A stretch of 64,000 bases of DNA from Fulvivirga imtechensis AK7 (lineage in GTDB: Bacteria > Bacteroidota > Bacteroidia > Cytophagales > Cyclobacteriaceae). The stretch spans positions 35,453-99,452 of the forward strand of contig NZ_AMZN01000028.1 in NCBI RefSeq assembly GCF_000331535.1, read 5' to 3'. Every line of letters begins with the position of its first letter. The first letter of the stretch is position 1. Made by a program: the position numbers and the translations under genes. The notes beneath the pieces are model-generated. The model had not been told where the DNA came from and made no database searches. It worked only from the letters and a program-made list of their open reading frames with translations. Positions 21,301 to 29,100 of this stretch are shown here, piece by piece.

Positions 21301-23046
21301 TTCACACGTCTCAACGAGCATATCAACTTAAAAGATACTCCGTTCTACGTAAATGACCGGCTGCAGACCTGGAATGGTTCGGCAAAACATCATGCCGCAG
21401 TCAGTTCATTTGGGTTCAGTGGCACTAATGCTCATCTGGTGATTTCCGGGTACGAGCCCAGGAAAGAGCCAAAACCTGTTGACATCAAAAATCCGGAAGT
21501 GATCATCCCGCTATCCGCCAGAAATACTGAACGGCTGATGCACAAGGCCGGTGATCTGCTGGATCACATTCGCAAATATCCGTCAGTAGATCTTCATGAG
21601 ATGGCTTATACTTTGCAGACAGGGCGGGAGGCTATGGATGACCGCTTAGGCTTCGTGGTGAACAGTATCGGGCAACTGACAGAAAAGCTTCAGGCCTACG
21701 TGGATGGAGAAAAGTCTGTTTCAGGTGTATTTTACGGACAGGTAAACCGCAACAAAGATGGTATGCAATTCCTAAACCAGGATCAGGAGGTACAGGAGAC
21801 GCTGATCGATAAATGGATTAGCAATAATCAGCTTGCCAAGCTACTCGGAGCCTGGGTTAAAGGATTGAGTTTTGATTGGAACAGGCTTTACGGAGCTGTC
21901 AAACCTCAACGCATAGACCTGCCACTTTACCCATTCGCCAGGGAACGATACTGGGTAGAGCCGGAAGTTCGTCATATGCAGGTCTCAAATGCGGAAGCCT
22001 CAGTAATAATTCATCCATTGGTGCATACAAATACTTCAAACTTTAGCCAGCAATGCTACAGTTCGGTTTTTAGCGGAGAGGAGTTTTTCCTGAGAGACCA
22101 CCAGGTGCAGATAAATGATGACGGAGCTGCCCCACAAAGCGTTTTGCCGGGTGTGGCCTATTTGGAAATGGCGCGAGCAGCGATAGAAAACGCCATGTCA
22201 TTTACAGCCCAGTCGGGTACGCTGGAGTTGCAAAATATTATCTGGGTGCGGCCGGTTATCGTTACCGGGCAAGTACAGTTAAGCATCGCACTGTCAGCCA
22301 ATGATGATACGCATATTGATTTTGAAATATACCGCCAGGATAACGGTCATACAATTGTGTATTGTCAGGGACAGGCGGTATTGAAGGGCCTGGATACTCC
22401 CGCTCGGATGGATACGGGGCGTCTTACGCAAGAAATGCAAAACGGCCAACTTGATGCCTACCATACCTATAAAATACTAAGGAAACTCGGCCTTTACTAC
22501 GGTCCGGCACACCAGGGTATCAAAATCCTTCATAGGGGAAAAGAACAGGTTCTGGCGCAATTACAATTACCGGAAGTTCTTGAAAGGGATCATGTAGCTG
22601 ATAAGTTTGTGCTGCATCCCAGTTTAATGGACAGCGCGATACAGGCAGCAGTTGGTTTTACGGAAGATCTGGATCAACCTTCAGGTCAGCCATCGTTGCC
22701 ATTTGCAATGGATAAATTACAGGTTTTTTCTCCATGTACAACTGCCATGTATTCCTGGGTACGGTATGCTCCCGGTAACAAGCGCGACAGCAAACTTTCC
22801 AAGTTGGATATTGACCTGATTGATCAAAATGGCAATGTCTGCGTGCAAATGAGGGGATTTACTTCAAGGGTTTTAGAGGGCGAAACCCCGCAGCCTTTCC
22901 ATGATACACAGCATTTGATCAGTAGTCATACCAACGGTAACGGAAATGGAAACGGTTCATCCTTTAATGAAGGTTACTATGAAACACTTATGGAGAAAAT
23001 TCTGAACAATGAGATTTCCATTGATGAGGCCGTGGATTCGGAATAG
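6205..23046 (+). CDS. Trans-AT NRPS-PKS megasynthase (PKS-A)
   Basis: This 5613-residue protein reads: TubC-type docking domain (1-55); C (about 75-500; HHIVSDDWS at 209-217); A (about 525-1030; SGSTGKPKG at 693); PCP (Ser 1081); KS1 (about 1156-1584; Cys 1330 in SNCSSSM); DH (His 1800, Asp 1968); KR (GGLGGLG near 2250, Tyr 2392); ACP (Ser 2560); KS2 (Cys 2845); DH0 (Tyr 3335 and Asn 3470 in place of His and Asp); three crotonase-fold domains (about 3645-4359); two ACPs (Ser 4430, Ser 4555); KS3 (Cys 4830); DH (His 5299, Asp 5476); C-terminal docking tail (about 5580-5613). There is no AT domain. The A-domain code reads D-L-Y-N-N-A-L-T-Y-K, close to the alanine code of microcystin McyA; glycine is an alternative. 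The protein adds the second amino acid and three polyketide units, the second beta-branched. The third module is completed by KR-ACP on PKS-B. Confidence 0.93.
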   Translation: MTIYSLINTVRALGIKLWQEDGQLKIKAPKGALTDDIREQISSRKSDIIAFLSQVSATKKLPPPLRPVDRAELDRQPLSFLQERLWIIDRLNPENTGYNIPAAFVIKGKLDIALLNKALNVLIARHESLRTVFPDHKGQARQVVLDSLKLEVESIDLSRTKAKKIKLAEAKKICEADATAPFDLATGPLIRAKVIKLAPQEHILMLNIHHIVSDDWSANVMFKELFLTMDALQDGKEFDLPALPVQYLDYSVWQRQWFEEGGELKRQLAYWQQKLAGAPESLGLATDYPRPAVQSFEGASQSFTIDPQLTTLLRSLAEQQGCTLYMMLLAIFKVLLYRYTGQDDICIGTAISNRQAQETRGLIGMFVNTLALRTQVKSEDTFLEALSKVKTTCVEAYAHQDTPFEKIVDAVQVRRDPSVNPLFQVMVTQNIPLSLPKEDIQPFHLDRHSSKFDMAVEFTENDNELTGVIEYCTSLFRRGTIERLINNFIALCASASANPNAKITELNYLSGEERQQLLIDFNNTEAPYPKDKCIHHLFAEQAKQNPDEIAVIFEDEQLTYKQLYDKSHVLALYLQSVGVKQESLVGVCVDRSVDMIVALMGILQAGGAYVPLDPNYPEDRIAFMLRDSQASVVLTQEKLKKKLRKIVPHEAELIALDQQWKEITASVSKSIDQKVKLSQKVTPDNLAYVIYTSGSTGKPKGVAIEHHSTVALLNWAKGVFGRDQLAGVLASTSICFDLSVYEIFLPLSVGGKVILAPDALALTNFAHRASVTLINTVPSVMGELVRIKNAIPDTVTTINLAGEPLSSALVDKIYDNSNVEKVYDLYGPSEDTTYSTFTLREKNGPQTIGRPISNTQAYILDRFNNPLPVGIPGELHLAGAGLARCYLNRPELTREKFVPSPFNPGTPMYKTGDLARWLENGTIEYLGRIDRQVKIRGFRIEIGEIEHYLDQHPKVIESAVVAQGEGVNKKLIAFYVASETRVGEVAKVSNEDLNKHLSQFLSDYMLPATFVSVESIPLTQNGKVDRRVLEAIEVDAETTRDHHEHVDDIENQLIEIWAEILDRKPEAIGIRQKFFDIGGNSINAITLAAHIEEKTQCKFSPIDLFKYGTIRGISQYIKENTIIRPESSVSEELSTTLSSQKRIKTKPDTEYPEYYDDSLAIVGISCHFPDAEDHWQFWKNLVERKESINLLSKEEAARLNVAPEILNDPGYVPLKPWMEGKEFFDPEFFQISSGNAALMDPQFRQLLQHSWRAVEDAGYRCEEIENTSVFMSASNNFYQSLAEKIQAEGHVMEDSSEFVSWVLAQGGTIPTMISYQLGLRGPSAFVHSNCSSSMTGLYYAFQSLQSKDVDYALVGAATLSASLGLGYLQMPGMNFSSDGHCRAFDAKADGMVDGEGVGVILVKRAADAIKDGDHIYSLIRGISVNNDGSDKVGFYAPGVSGQTAVIRNTLEKTGINPESISYVEAHGTGTALGDPIEVRSISEAYEKYTNKKQFCAIGSVKPNIGHLDTAAGLAGTIKLAMSLYHKKFPSIINYTSPNPQIDFENSPFYVSDQEESWAEAQYPKRAAISSFGIGGTNAHAILEEYSRSEASFTSPDALFVVPLSAQKEDILKEYAQKLLLFLESREQSQINLSEIAYTLQTGRKEMAHRVVFVVKDLSELLNELQAFIENKKSDGYFRGDVSTGKKPVESLEDDEDYQELIRHWFVKKKVRRLAQLWASGTSLDWKLLYDQKFPLRMSLPAYPFAKVRCWIDTTSSKSLATSRGSSGAMLHPLLHTNTSDFSSQSYGSVFSGKEFFLADHRINGQKVLPAVAYLEMACAAVMKATSGQFEPSMLELGNIVWVKPIIVNNETQTHINLSVSDQGQIAYEIGSTDGMQQVVHCEGNAEFTDRPVPEMLDIARLREQMDHTSMDAAQVYAMFDKTDASYGPAHQSLENVWIGEEQVLAQLTLPAVVRNTLDEYVMHPSLMDGALQASNILFDYLNQNVAQDVLPFALRSLRIGSRCTEEVFVWVRLAKDSKPEDRLIKLDIDLCDPEGNSCVQMHGFSFRMISKGQRGLQDTDNRMSMHLAAPVWQPQPVIPSREGNNTRLEQHHVILCEVPGIEIKQIGNLLPGRQCQQIEQKAGNIAERFEEAALQCFEKIQTILKSKLKRKVLVQLVFTNEPEQTVFAGLSGLLRTASMENPNFIGQVILIDRQTTAEQLAQLALDNCEATEESLVKYAGGKRHVLQWEAVEPTQALPKIPFNDKGVYLITGGLGGLGVLFTREILKQTKNGRIILTGRSELTGEKKKILDTLTRNTTVEYRQVDIGDQEQVNGLIADIINKHKQLNGIFHSAGIISDSFILKKTTTEFGEVLAPKVRGTLNLDHACSDVDLDFMVLFSSDSAFGSVGQADYAAANGFMDHFASYRNLQVSEGHRQGRTLSINWPLWQDGGMKLDQTILEMQQQTTGMRPMPTATGILAFYQCLESGYDQLSVTVKDLYQQQDESVSDSISDRPVQTPVEQAETVSEESFVAHNQSIKVDGGNLFELTQEFLKKQFSELFKLPAHQIDPQASLENYGIDSILTINITNQLEKTFGALSKTLLFEYHTIQELTEYFLEEFEEKLTSLFAGSSEKNPKKTVEQKPEQNPEPKAVVEAKAAQPDARRFYHRGLANISTNSNNRTRKADQKEELIAIVGLSGRYPESLNIEEYWNNLRNGKDCIVEIPEDRWDWKEYFSDDKTKDGVHYSKYGGFIAGVDEFDPRFFNISPKEAEILDPQERLFLQHAWMAIEDAGYTRASLQIPHGRNLPGQVGVYVGVMYSEYQLFGAEISQQGKRMGFANSMADVSNRVSFVLNVHGPSFTVDTMCSSSLTTIHLACQDLKSGRTDMAIAGGVNVSVHPNKYLLLSSGQYISTTGHCHSFGVGGDGYIPGEGVGAVVLKRLSDAEKSGDHIYGLIRGSGLNHGGKPSGYTVPNPQAQSALISQVLEESNTDPRHISYVEAHGTGTPLGDPIEINALTKAFNQKHQGSSSESDDRGICLIGSVKSNIGHCESAAGVAGLTKILLQMKHQQIVPSLHSRELNPNIDFAKTPFVVNQKLTDWEQPVLDGKKLPRIAGISSFGAGGSNAHIILEEYAPEVEPVEENKTVVVPLSARTPEQLKQKVHDLIHFIRHEQKPVNLVSLAYTLQVGREAMEERLGFIVNAVDQLLELLEAYAKAQQSGGKSHIDGVYQGQVKRNKETMLIFSHDDDMKETIDKWITRNKLEKLLDLWVKGLDLDWLKLYGDARPKRMSLPTYPFARERYWWNDAVEDGKLTLKQWINKQNAAKVIHPMLHVNTSNLGQQSYSTTFTGEEVYLKEYGGSEQKVLPATAYLEMARAAIEHALPQKSESGTVVLRDVVLAQPVMVGKNRQVSLSLFPQDSKHIDFEVHSDDAGEDIVHCQGHAVITEQPAVTNLDIAQIEVQTGPGQLLTEVSVPGAGSHNLNGYMLHPGILNSALEAAHHLVPGSAGAIPFPHGVESVHILSPYKEKMLAWVRYAEIMQPADADIKLDIDLCDEQGHISVQIRGLSYLQASMASPEPVSQQVQSSSGFMPQEIAIIPMAHEEAEGNSTGDRQHISVQSPLKKPTGIILPALDTVSVAENTAPSGKIRFKLPDAGESMSLQGSSFIQPDLVSLFEYGEGVFLIQLGSAELSKDLTLQILQALKTVKQIETVKVLFIRSGESDFLLGGRQHYNDAVEQKLYEAISGFPYPVIAVMQGNAGGAGFLLGALCDFMVCNEDATYFYTDPKGGLFPAVAEDRLLKERFGVAYAYDLMYLSTKATGRELKEKGWNFPVMPKDQIEQYVQRLALNLARKPQKSLRLIKQHLARHIGNVVNELAVVNAVISTDKAPASAHVKDSIPSFENITVTTHSSHILGVRISPVAKGYSIADCIADLTDIFKWVKQSSHHRSVVLESDNAEFFEGAGKQFTAEVVANFSDLILKLEIPVIAILDTDSKGLWWLLGQFCDGCVYSKAAHYSAIDIIPNAKLASIAAMIFAYRFGDSAGKEILLSGADYTGLDLKQRTRTLAVADKDQALATALKIASSWAEWSASVLAGWKQYNATSIREKMSNLLVSNDSEREFNPVAEMSPVSLQSEVISATADPEGILVVSMEDREAKNMFTDALTQGIIEVFEHVKQTPAYKAVVLTGFDNYFASGGTKEDLVAIQQGKARFTDIKFYHLAMECHVPVIAAMQGHAIGAGWAFGMFADFTFFSEESKYLSPYMNFGFTPGAGATFILPGKIGNDLARETLLVAQEISGSELKDRGLQAPVMSRKQVVPAALALARQIAKNSIDRIVAIKKQLTAHQHDAVEETYQLELAMHDETFVGQSETLEQIRKYFGQDNDEALQTGHSVAAAVANNVQPPAPKAGMQSAGREGTISELAADLKNYLAQELHMQEDEIDEEAEFIDLGLDSITGVTWVRKINEKYNLSVEATKIYSYPTLISFVEFIKDELSKQGVSLDEAPADDSEPTPDQPGNTNGQAMALSTSELRAVPTPSNGTGALLSVGEELRKLLAEELHMQEDEIDDDAEFIDLGLDSITGVTWVRKINEKYKITIEATKVYSYPTLTDFSKFVKGEAEKHGAIVNEQVPVAKKSASVDAPVYTPKTTPNQMKKMASAPPVLKKLTSWRKQSHLRINPGSSATAQVQPIAIIGMAGQFPQAKNVEEFWDNIVQGRNCISKVQRWDLATHYREGEPVPGKTNCEWMGSLEDHDLFDPLFFNIAPTEAETMDPQQRLFLQSCWHSIENAGYDARTLSGSKCGVFVGAGAGDYQFLSRELQVSAKGFTGTANSILAARISYFLNLQGPCLTIDTACSSSLVAIATACDSLISGNSDLALAGGVCVMATPDLHIKSSQSGMLSKDGRCYTFDDRANGFVPGEGVGVVMLKRLSDAERDQDRIIGVLEGWGVNQDGKTNGITAPSPESQKRLMQDVYDKFNIDPASIQLIEAHGTGTKLGDPIEVAALVESFSKYTREKEYCAIGSVKSNIGHCMAAAGVAGVIKASLALKNKQLPPTINFTRLNEHINLKDTPFYVNDRLQTWNGSAKHHAAVSSFGFSGTNAHLVISGYEPRKEPKPVDIKNPEVIIPLSARNTERLMHKAGDLLDHIRKYPSVDLHEMAYTLQTGREAMDDRLGFVVNSIGQLTEKLQAYVDGEKSVSGVFYGQVNRNKDGMQFLNQDQEVQETLIDKWISNNQLAKLLGAWVKGLSFDWNRLYGAVKPQRIDLPLYPFARERYWVEPEVRHMQVSNAEASVIIHPLVHTNTSNFSQQCYSSVFSGEEFFLRDHQVQINDDGAAPQSVLPGVAYLEMARAAIENAMSFTAQSGTLELQNIIWVRPVIVTGQVQLSIALSANDDTHIDFEIYRQDNGHTIVYCQGQAVLKGLDTPARMDTGRLTQEMQNGQLDAYHTYKILRKLGLYYGPAHQGIKILHRGKEQVLAQLQLPEVLERDHVADKFVLHPSLMDSAIQAAVGFTEDLDQPSGQPSLPFAMDKLQVFSPCTTAMYSWVRYAPGNKRDSKLSKLDIDLIDQNGNVCVQMRGFTSRVLEGETPQPFHDTQHLISSHTNGNGNGNGSSFNEGYYETLMEKILNNEISIDEAVDSE
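17137..19275 (+). other. Triple in-line crotonase (ECH) block in beta-branching module 1 of PKS-A
   Basis: Three tandem crotonase-fold domains lie between the dead DH and the tandem ACPs. The first (about 17137-17775) keeps a PVIAVMQGNAGGAGFLLGAL core but has LLGG where PksI-type enzymes have FASGGT. The second (about 17845-18470) has lost the oxyanion turn (ILDTDSKGLWWLLGQFCD). The third (about 18526-19275) looks intact, with FDNYFASGGTKED, PVIAAMQGHAIGAGWAFGMFAD and FGFTPGAGATFILP, and closely resembles free-standing ECH2 at 53377. The third domain is the likely decarboxylase for beta-branching on this module. The first two are probably structural. Confidence 0.85.
19390..20005 (+). other. 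Tandem beta-branching ACPs of PKS-A
   Basis: Two near-identical carrier domains have phosphopantetheine Ser 4430 and Ser 4555 in the motif GLDSITGVTW. Each has a Trp six residues after the Ser, the published flag of ACPs recognised by HMG-CoA-synthase cassettes. They follow KS2-DH0-ECHx3, so this module should carry a beta-branch. Confidence 0.88.
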
Positions 23047-23063
23047 CGGCTAATGGTCAACTA

Positions 23064-23073
23064 GTCGTGAGTA
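23064..23073. repeat. Copy of the GTCGTGAGTA intergenic element
   Basis: The 85-bp gap between PKS-A and PKS-B starts with the same GTC[G/T]TGAGTA string found after the stop codons at 629 and 60130, here followed by low-complexity TAGTTAGTAGTTAGTC. I see no promoter or terminator in this gap. Confidence 0.35.
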
Positions 23074-23131
23074 GTTAGTAGTTAGTCAATCACATCGGTC
23101 AAACAGTCGGCAGTGAACTTGAAAACGGTTC

Positions 23132-26100
23132 ATGTCAAGTATTAATACCTCAAATCCAAATTCTAGAAAAGGGAAAAAGATGAAAAGAAGGTTAAAACAA
23201 ATATATCAGGATTTGTTTAAGGGAAAGCTTACACAAAAGGAAGCTTTACAAGAGATCAGGGCCTTGAAACAGCAGGGCCAGGAAAAAGGTATGGGTACCC
23301 TTCTGTCTGCTCCTGTTTGGGAAGAAGACAATATATCGAAACCAGCAGATGAAAGCGCTTCAGCCTTCGCGGAACGACACATTATACTGTGCGAAATGTC
23401 GTCAATTGATGAAAAACGTATTGAAACTATGATCCCCGGCAGCCATTGCCTGACGCTCCGATCATCACAACAAAATATTGCGGAACGCTTTAGTGAAATT
23501 GCCGGAACTTGTTTTGAATTAATAAAAAATATACTTCATAAAAAGCCCTCCGGTAAAGTGCTTTTGCAGATTGTAATACCTGATAATCAGGAAGAAAAAC
23601 TTTTTGCCGGACTGTCCGGATTGCTGAAAACTGCAGCGCTCGAAAACCCTCACATAGCCGGCCAGATTATTCTTTTGCAGACGGATATTTTCGGTGACGA
23701 ACTGGTGAAACGACTGGAGCTGGAAAAAACAAGGCATCAGGATGAGGTCATAAAATATGATAATGATGGCCGCAGGGTTTTGCGTTTGCAGGAAATATCA
23801 ACAAGAGGGAAAGCGCCTAAAATTGCTTTTAAAGATCGTGGTGTCTACCTGATCACCGGAGGATTCGGTGGCTTGGGAGTTTTGTTTGCCAGAGAGATAA
23901 TCAGGCAAACCAGCAAAGCCAGGATCATCTTAGCCGGCCGCTCGGAGCTAACGCCTGCAAGAAAGAAAGTGCTGGAAGAGTTGTCTGGTACGGGAACTTC
24001 AGTTGAATACCGGCAGGCAGATATCGCTGACCCGGATCAGGTCGGGCAACTGATTACTTACATTAAGGGCCATTATAAACAAATCAATGGCATTATCCAT
24101 TGTGCAGGAATAAATTCAGATAACTTCATTTTAAAGAAGACCGCTGAGGAATTCGGGCGTGTACTTTTACCCAAGGTCACCGGAACATTTAACCTCGACC
24201 AGGCCACGCATGATATCGATCTTGATTTCATGGTGTTGTTTTCCTCGGTAGCCTCATGGCTGGGCAACTCCGGGCAGGCCGACTATGCAGCGGCCAACGC
24301 TTTTATGGATCAATATGCAGTCTACCGCAATGCCCTGGTTGAGACTAATAAGAGAAAAGGAAAAACCATCTCTGTCAACTGGCCATTGTGGCAGGAGGGC
24401 GGAATGAGGATGGACGAAGCAACCCAGGAGATGCTAGGGGAGATCACAGGCTTGCGGGCGCTGACCACCCCAGCCGGCATGCAAAACTTCTATCGCTGCC
24501 TGGAACTGCAGCATGAGCAGGTAATGGTAACGGACGGAGACTATACGCAAATACGCCACAGGCTATTTGAAAGAAACAAAGATCGTCCCCCAGTGGAAAG
24601 TACCCATGATTTTCATGATGTGCTACCCCTCGCAACTTCTGCTAACGGGTCTGATAAAAGGAGCCTTTTTGAAAAGGCACTGGATTTCATCTGCGGTGAA
24701 CTGGCATCGCAGTTGAAAATAGCCCCTCATCAACTGGACCCACAGGCGCCAATGGAGAAATATGGTATAGATTCTATCCTGGCAATGAACCTTACCAACC
24801 AGTTGGAAAAATCTTTTGGTTCCTTGCCTAAAACTTTGTTCTTCGAATACCAGACAGCTCATGAACTCACGGAATATTTTACAAAGTCATTTCCGGACGT
24901 CCTCAAAGCGCTATTTAGCAAAAACAATGAAGGCAGCTCCTCGCAAAAGCCTGGTGATGTAGCAATGCCCAAACCTCAACTACAGGCCAGACAACGCTCA
25001 GGCGGTCGGTTTCTTCGTCAGCGCCAGGAACCTGTATCCGTAAAAAACAGCAAGACCGATCATGACAGTGACCCAATCGCTATTGTGGGGTTGAGTGGCC
25101 GCTACCCTGAGGCAAAAGATATCCGGGAGTACTGGCAAAATCTCCGTCAGGGAAAAGACTGTATCATTGAAGTTCCCAAAGATCGGTGGGACTGGCGTGA
25201 CTACTACTCTGAAGATCGTACGAAAGGCGGACACCATTATAGCAAATGGGGTGGGTTTATAGAAGGTGTTGATGAATTTGACCCGAGGTTCTTCAACATC
25301 GCACCGCGGGAAGCCGCGAATATTGATCCTCAGGAGCGCCTCTTTTTACAACATGCCTGGATGGCGATCGAAGATGCAGGCTATACACGCGACAGTCTGC
25401 AAATAGCTGATGAGCAGGATCTTGCCGGTCAGGTAGGAGTGTACGTAGGTGTGATGTACGGAGAGTATCAACTCTTTGGAGCCCGGGGCAAGGGCATGGC
25501 GCTGATGAATAGTTATGCCAGTATTGCCAACAGGGTGTCTTATGTGCTTAACCTGCACGGCCCCAGCATGACACTGGATACTATGTGTTCTTCGTCATTG
25601 ACGGCCATTCATTTGGCCTGTCAGGATCTACAGCTCGGAAGGACAAACCTCGCGATAGCCGGAGGTGTTAATGTCAGCATTCATCCCAATAAATACTTGT
25701 ACCTCAGTACGGGCCAGTTCATCTCCAGCGATGGCCATTGCCAAAGCTTTGGTGAGGGTGGTGATGGTTATATTCCCGGAGAAGGTGTTGGTGTGGTTAT
25801 ATTGAAAAGATTGTCAGAAGCCGAGCGGGATGGCAATCATATCTATGGCATTATTAAGGGCAGTGCACTCAATCATGGGGGCAAAACCAATGGTTATAGC
25901 GTACCCAATCCTAAGGCACAGGCTGCCGCCATTACCCGCGCGCTGTCGGAAGCCAATATAGACCCACGCCACATCAGCTACATAGAAGCTCACGGTACAG
26001 GCACCAAACTCGGTGACCCGATTGAAATAGCAGCGCTGAACCAGGCCTTTAAAAAGCACACAGAGGATAACGGCTTCTGCCTGATCGGATCAGCCAAGTC

Positions 26101-29100
26101 AAATATTGGCCATTGTGAATCAGCAGCAGGTATTGCAGGATTAACGAAAGTGTTACTACAACTGAAGCACAAGGAAATTGTGTCCTCGCTGCATTCGCAG
26201 AAGTTGAATCCCTATATCGATTTTAACGATACACCATTTACCGTCAACCAAACCCTGACCCCCTGGCGCCAACCGGAGATTGAAGGAAAGCTATTGCCTC
26301 GCATTGCAGGTATATCTTCTTTTGGTGCAGGGGGATCAAATGCCCATATCATTATACAGGAGTATGTGCCATCAGCGGAGGTAAGCCAGACTGTCGCTCC
26401 TGTGGCACATGATACCACGGTGGTGATACCTCTTTCAGCCCGAACAGCGGAGCAATTAAAACAAAAAGCCACTGATCTGCTGGACTTTATCCGTGCATTT
26501 CAGCCCGACCTCATTGCCATGGCCTATACCCTTCAGGTGGGCAGGGAAGCTATGGACGAGCGATTAGGCTTTGTGGTTAGTTCGATCGATCAGTTGGCAG
26601 ATAAGCTTACGGCTTATATCAACGGTGAACAGGGTGTCGCAGATACTTATCACGGTCAGGTAAAGCGTAACAAAGAGGTTTTTGGAAAAGATACAGACTT
26701 ACAAAAAGACACCGAGCAATGGATAGCCCAAAAGCAACTCGGAAGGTTGCTGGATTTATGGGTCAAAGGCATTGATCTGGATTGGAGCAGGCTTTATGGC
26801 GACAACAGACCCAACCTGATCAGTTTACCGGCTTATCCATTTGCCCGTGAGCGATATTGGATAGATACGACAGATACTGAGGAGCTGATGTCAAATGCTT
26901 CTGCACCTGTTCTCCATCCTTTGTTGCACGTGAACACCTCAGACCTGGTGCAGCAGTGTTATAGTTCGACTTTTAGCGGTAATGAATTCTTCTTTGCGGA
27001 TTACCCTTTGAACGGCAATGGTTCCGGGCAAAAAATGTTACCTGCCGTGGCATATCTGGAAATGGCCAGGGCTGCTGTAGAAAAATCTATGCCTGCCAAA
27101 GAAGGATCGGAACTCATCGAATTACATGATCTGGTCTGGGGTCAGCCCTTTATCGCTGCGGAAAATAAACAAATTGCTATAGCCCTGTTGACAAAAGATG
27201 GTGATGGAGTGGATTTTGAGATTTACAGCAAAGACGAAGCTGAGGAGGTTATCCATTGCCAGGGGTCCGCAAGCTTCGTGCCTTCAGCTAATCAAAAACT
27301 CGATACGGAACAGCTAAAAGGGCAAACGAAGGAGGGGAGACTGACAGCTAACGAGCTGTACACAATCTTCATCGAAGCGGGCATGAGCTATCCCGCAGCC
27401 CATCAGGGTGTCGTTTTTGTCGACCGGGGAGTGGATCAGGTACTTGCACAGTTGAGAATACCTGAGGCAGTAGGGGTTAGTCAAAAAGATTATCAATTAC
27501 ACCCTGCTATTGTGGACAGCGCCCTGCACGCTGCTATTGCTTTGAATGTAAGTCAGCCTGTTATCCCTTTCGCTGTAGCATCGATCCGCATTGCATCAGC
27601 CTGTACTACAGAGATGCTTGCCTGGGTCCGATACACGCTGGGCAGTAGGGCAACAGATGACATTATCCAACTGGATATTGACCTGTGTGATCCACAAGGG
27701 AATATTTGCGTTCAAATGCGTGGAGTTGCCTGTCAGCAGGAGTCGCTGAACACCGCGGCTCAAGTGGATATTCCGGTTCAAACAGTTTCGTCTCCGGCAC
27801 TTAAGGAGCCCCGTCAGATACCTCTGCCGCTACACGTAGCCAAGGGTAACGGTAGCGGTGAACCATCGCAAAGTTTTGCAAATGTAGCATTGAAAAAACC
27901 AACAGCCATTTCGTTAGCTGCGCCTGATGACCTCGATCCGGGAAAAATCAAACGTACCTCAGCAAAAGCTGCCGTTGTGCTTACAGACACAACCATAGGT
28001 TTCTCTTCAAAGGACAGTCGGTCGTCCACGGTTCCTTTGGTGAGTTTATATGATCATGGAAACGGTATATTTTCCATCCTGATAGAGGCAGGTGGCACCA
28101 ATAAGCTTTCGGATGACCTGACAAACCAACTCCTACTGGTGCTTAACACGGTGCAAAAAGCGCCTTCAGTCAAGGTGTTGATCCTCAAAGGTTCAAAAGG
28201 TGGTTTCCTGCATGGCGGCCGAAATGAGTACAATGTGGCAGTTGAACAAAAACTGTATCAGGCGATCGCATCCTTTCCATACCCGGTCATTGCTGCTATG
28301 CAAGGCAACGCTGCAGGCGCAGGTTTCCTGGTTGGGGCGCTCTGTGATTTTATGATTTGCAGCAGAGAAGCCAACTATTACTACACGATACCACAGGAAG
28401 GTATATTTCCTTCAGACCATGAATACCAGCTTTTTGAAGGACGGTTTGGTGCGGAGCTGGCCTCAGACTTTTTATATTGCTCTGAAACTTATACCGGTCA
28501 ACAACTTCAAGCAAAAGGATGGACCTGCCCGATCCTTCCACAGGAGCAGGTTGAAGGTTACACTGAAGACCTTGCGTTGGCGCTGGCGAAAAAGTCTGAA
28601 ACATCGCTCGCATTGCTTAAGCAGCATTTGGCCCGCCATATTGTGAAGCTAACTAACGGGCTTAGTGTGCTGAGCGCCATGACAACCGGGAGAATGTCTG
28701 ATGAAGCGGTCCCTGGTATTACTTTGCCAGCTAAACATATTCGGTTAGAAACGCATGATAATGTGCTGGTCATCAGGATTGGCATGACCAGAAAGAAATA
28801 TGGAATAAAGGCACTGGTCAAAGATGTAAAAAATATTTTCTCCCGGATTGACAGTACATCTTCGTACAAGTCTATGGTCCTCGTAAGTGAGTACCCGGAT
28901 TTTCTACCGGAGAACAAGTTGGAAACGGCAGTCAGCGAAATAATGGATCTGCAACAGTTGTCCCTTGAATTACCAATCCCCGTCATAGCCGTATTGGATT
29001 CGGATACCAGTGGGCGGGCCTGGTTCTTCAGTCAGTTTTGTGAAGCATGCATCTACAATGTAGAGGGACGCTATTCCATCGGGGATATCAGGCAAAGTCC

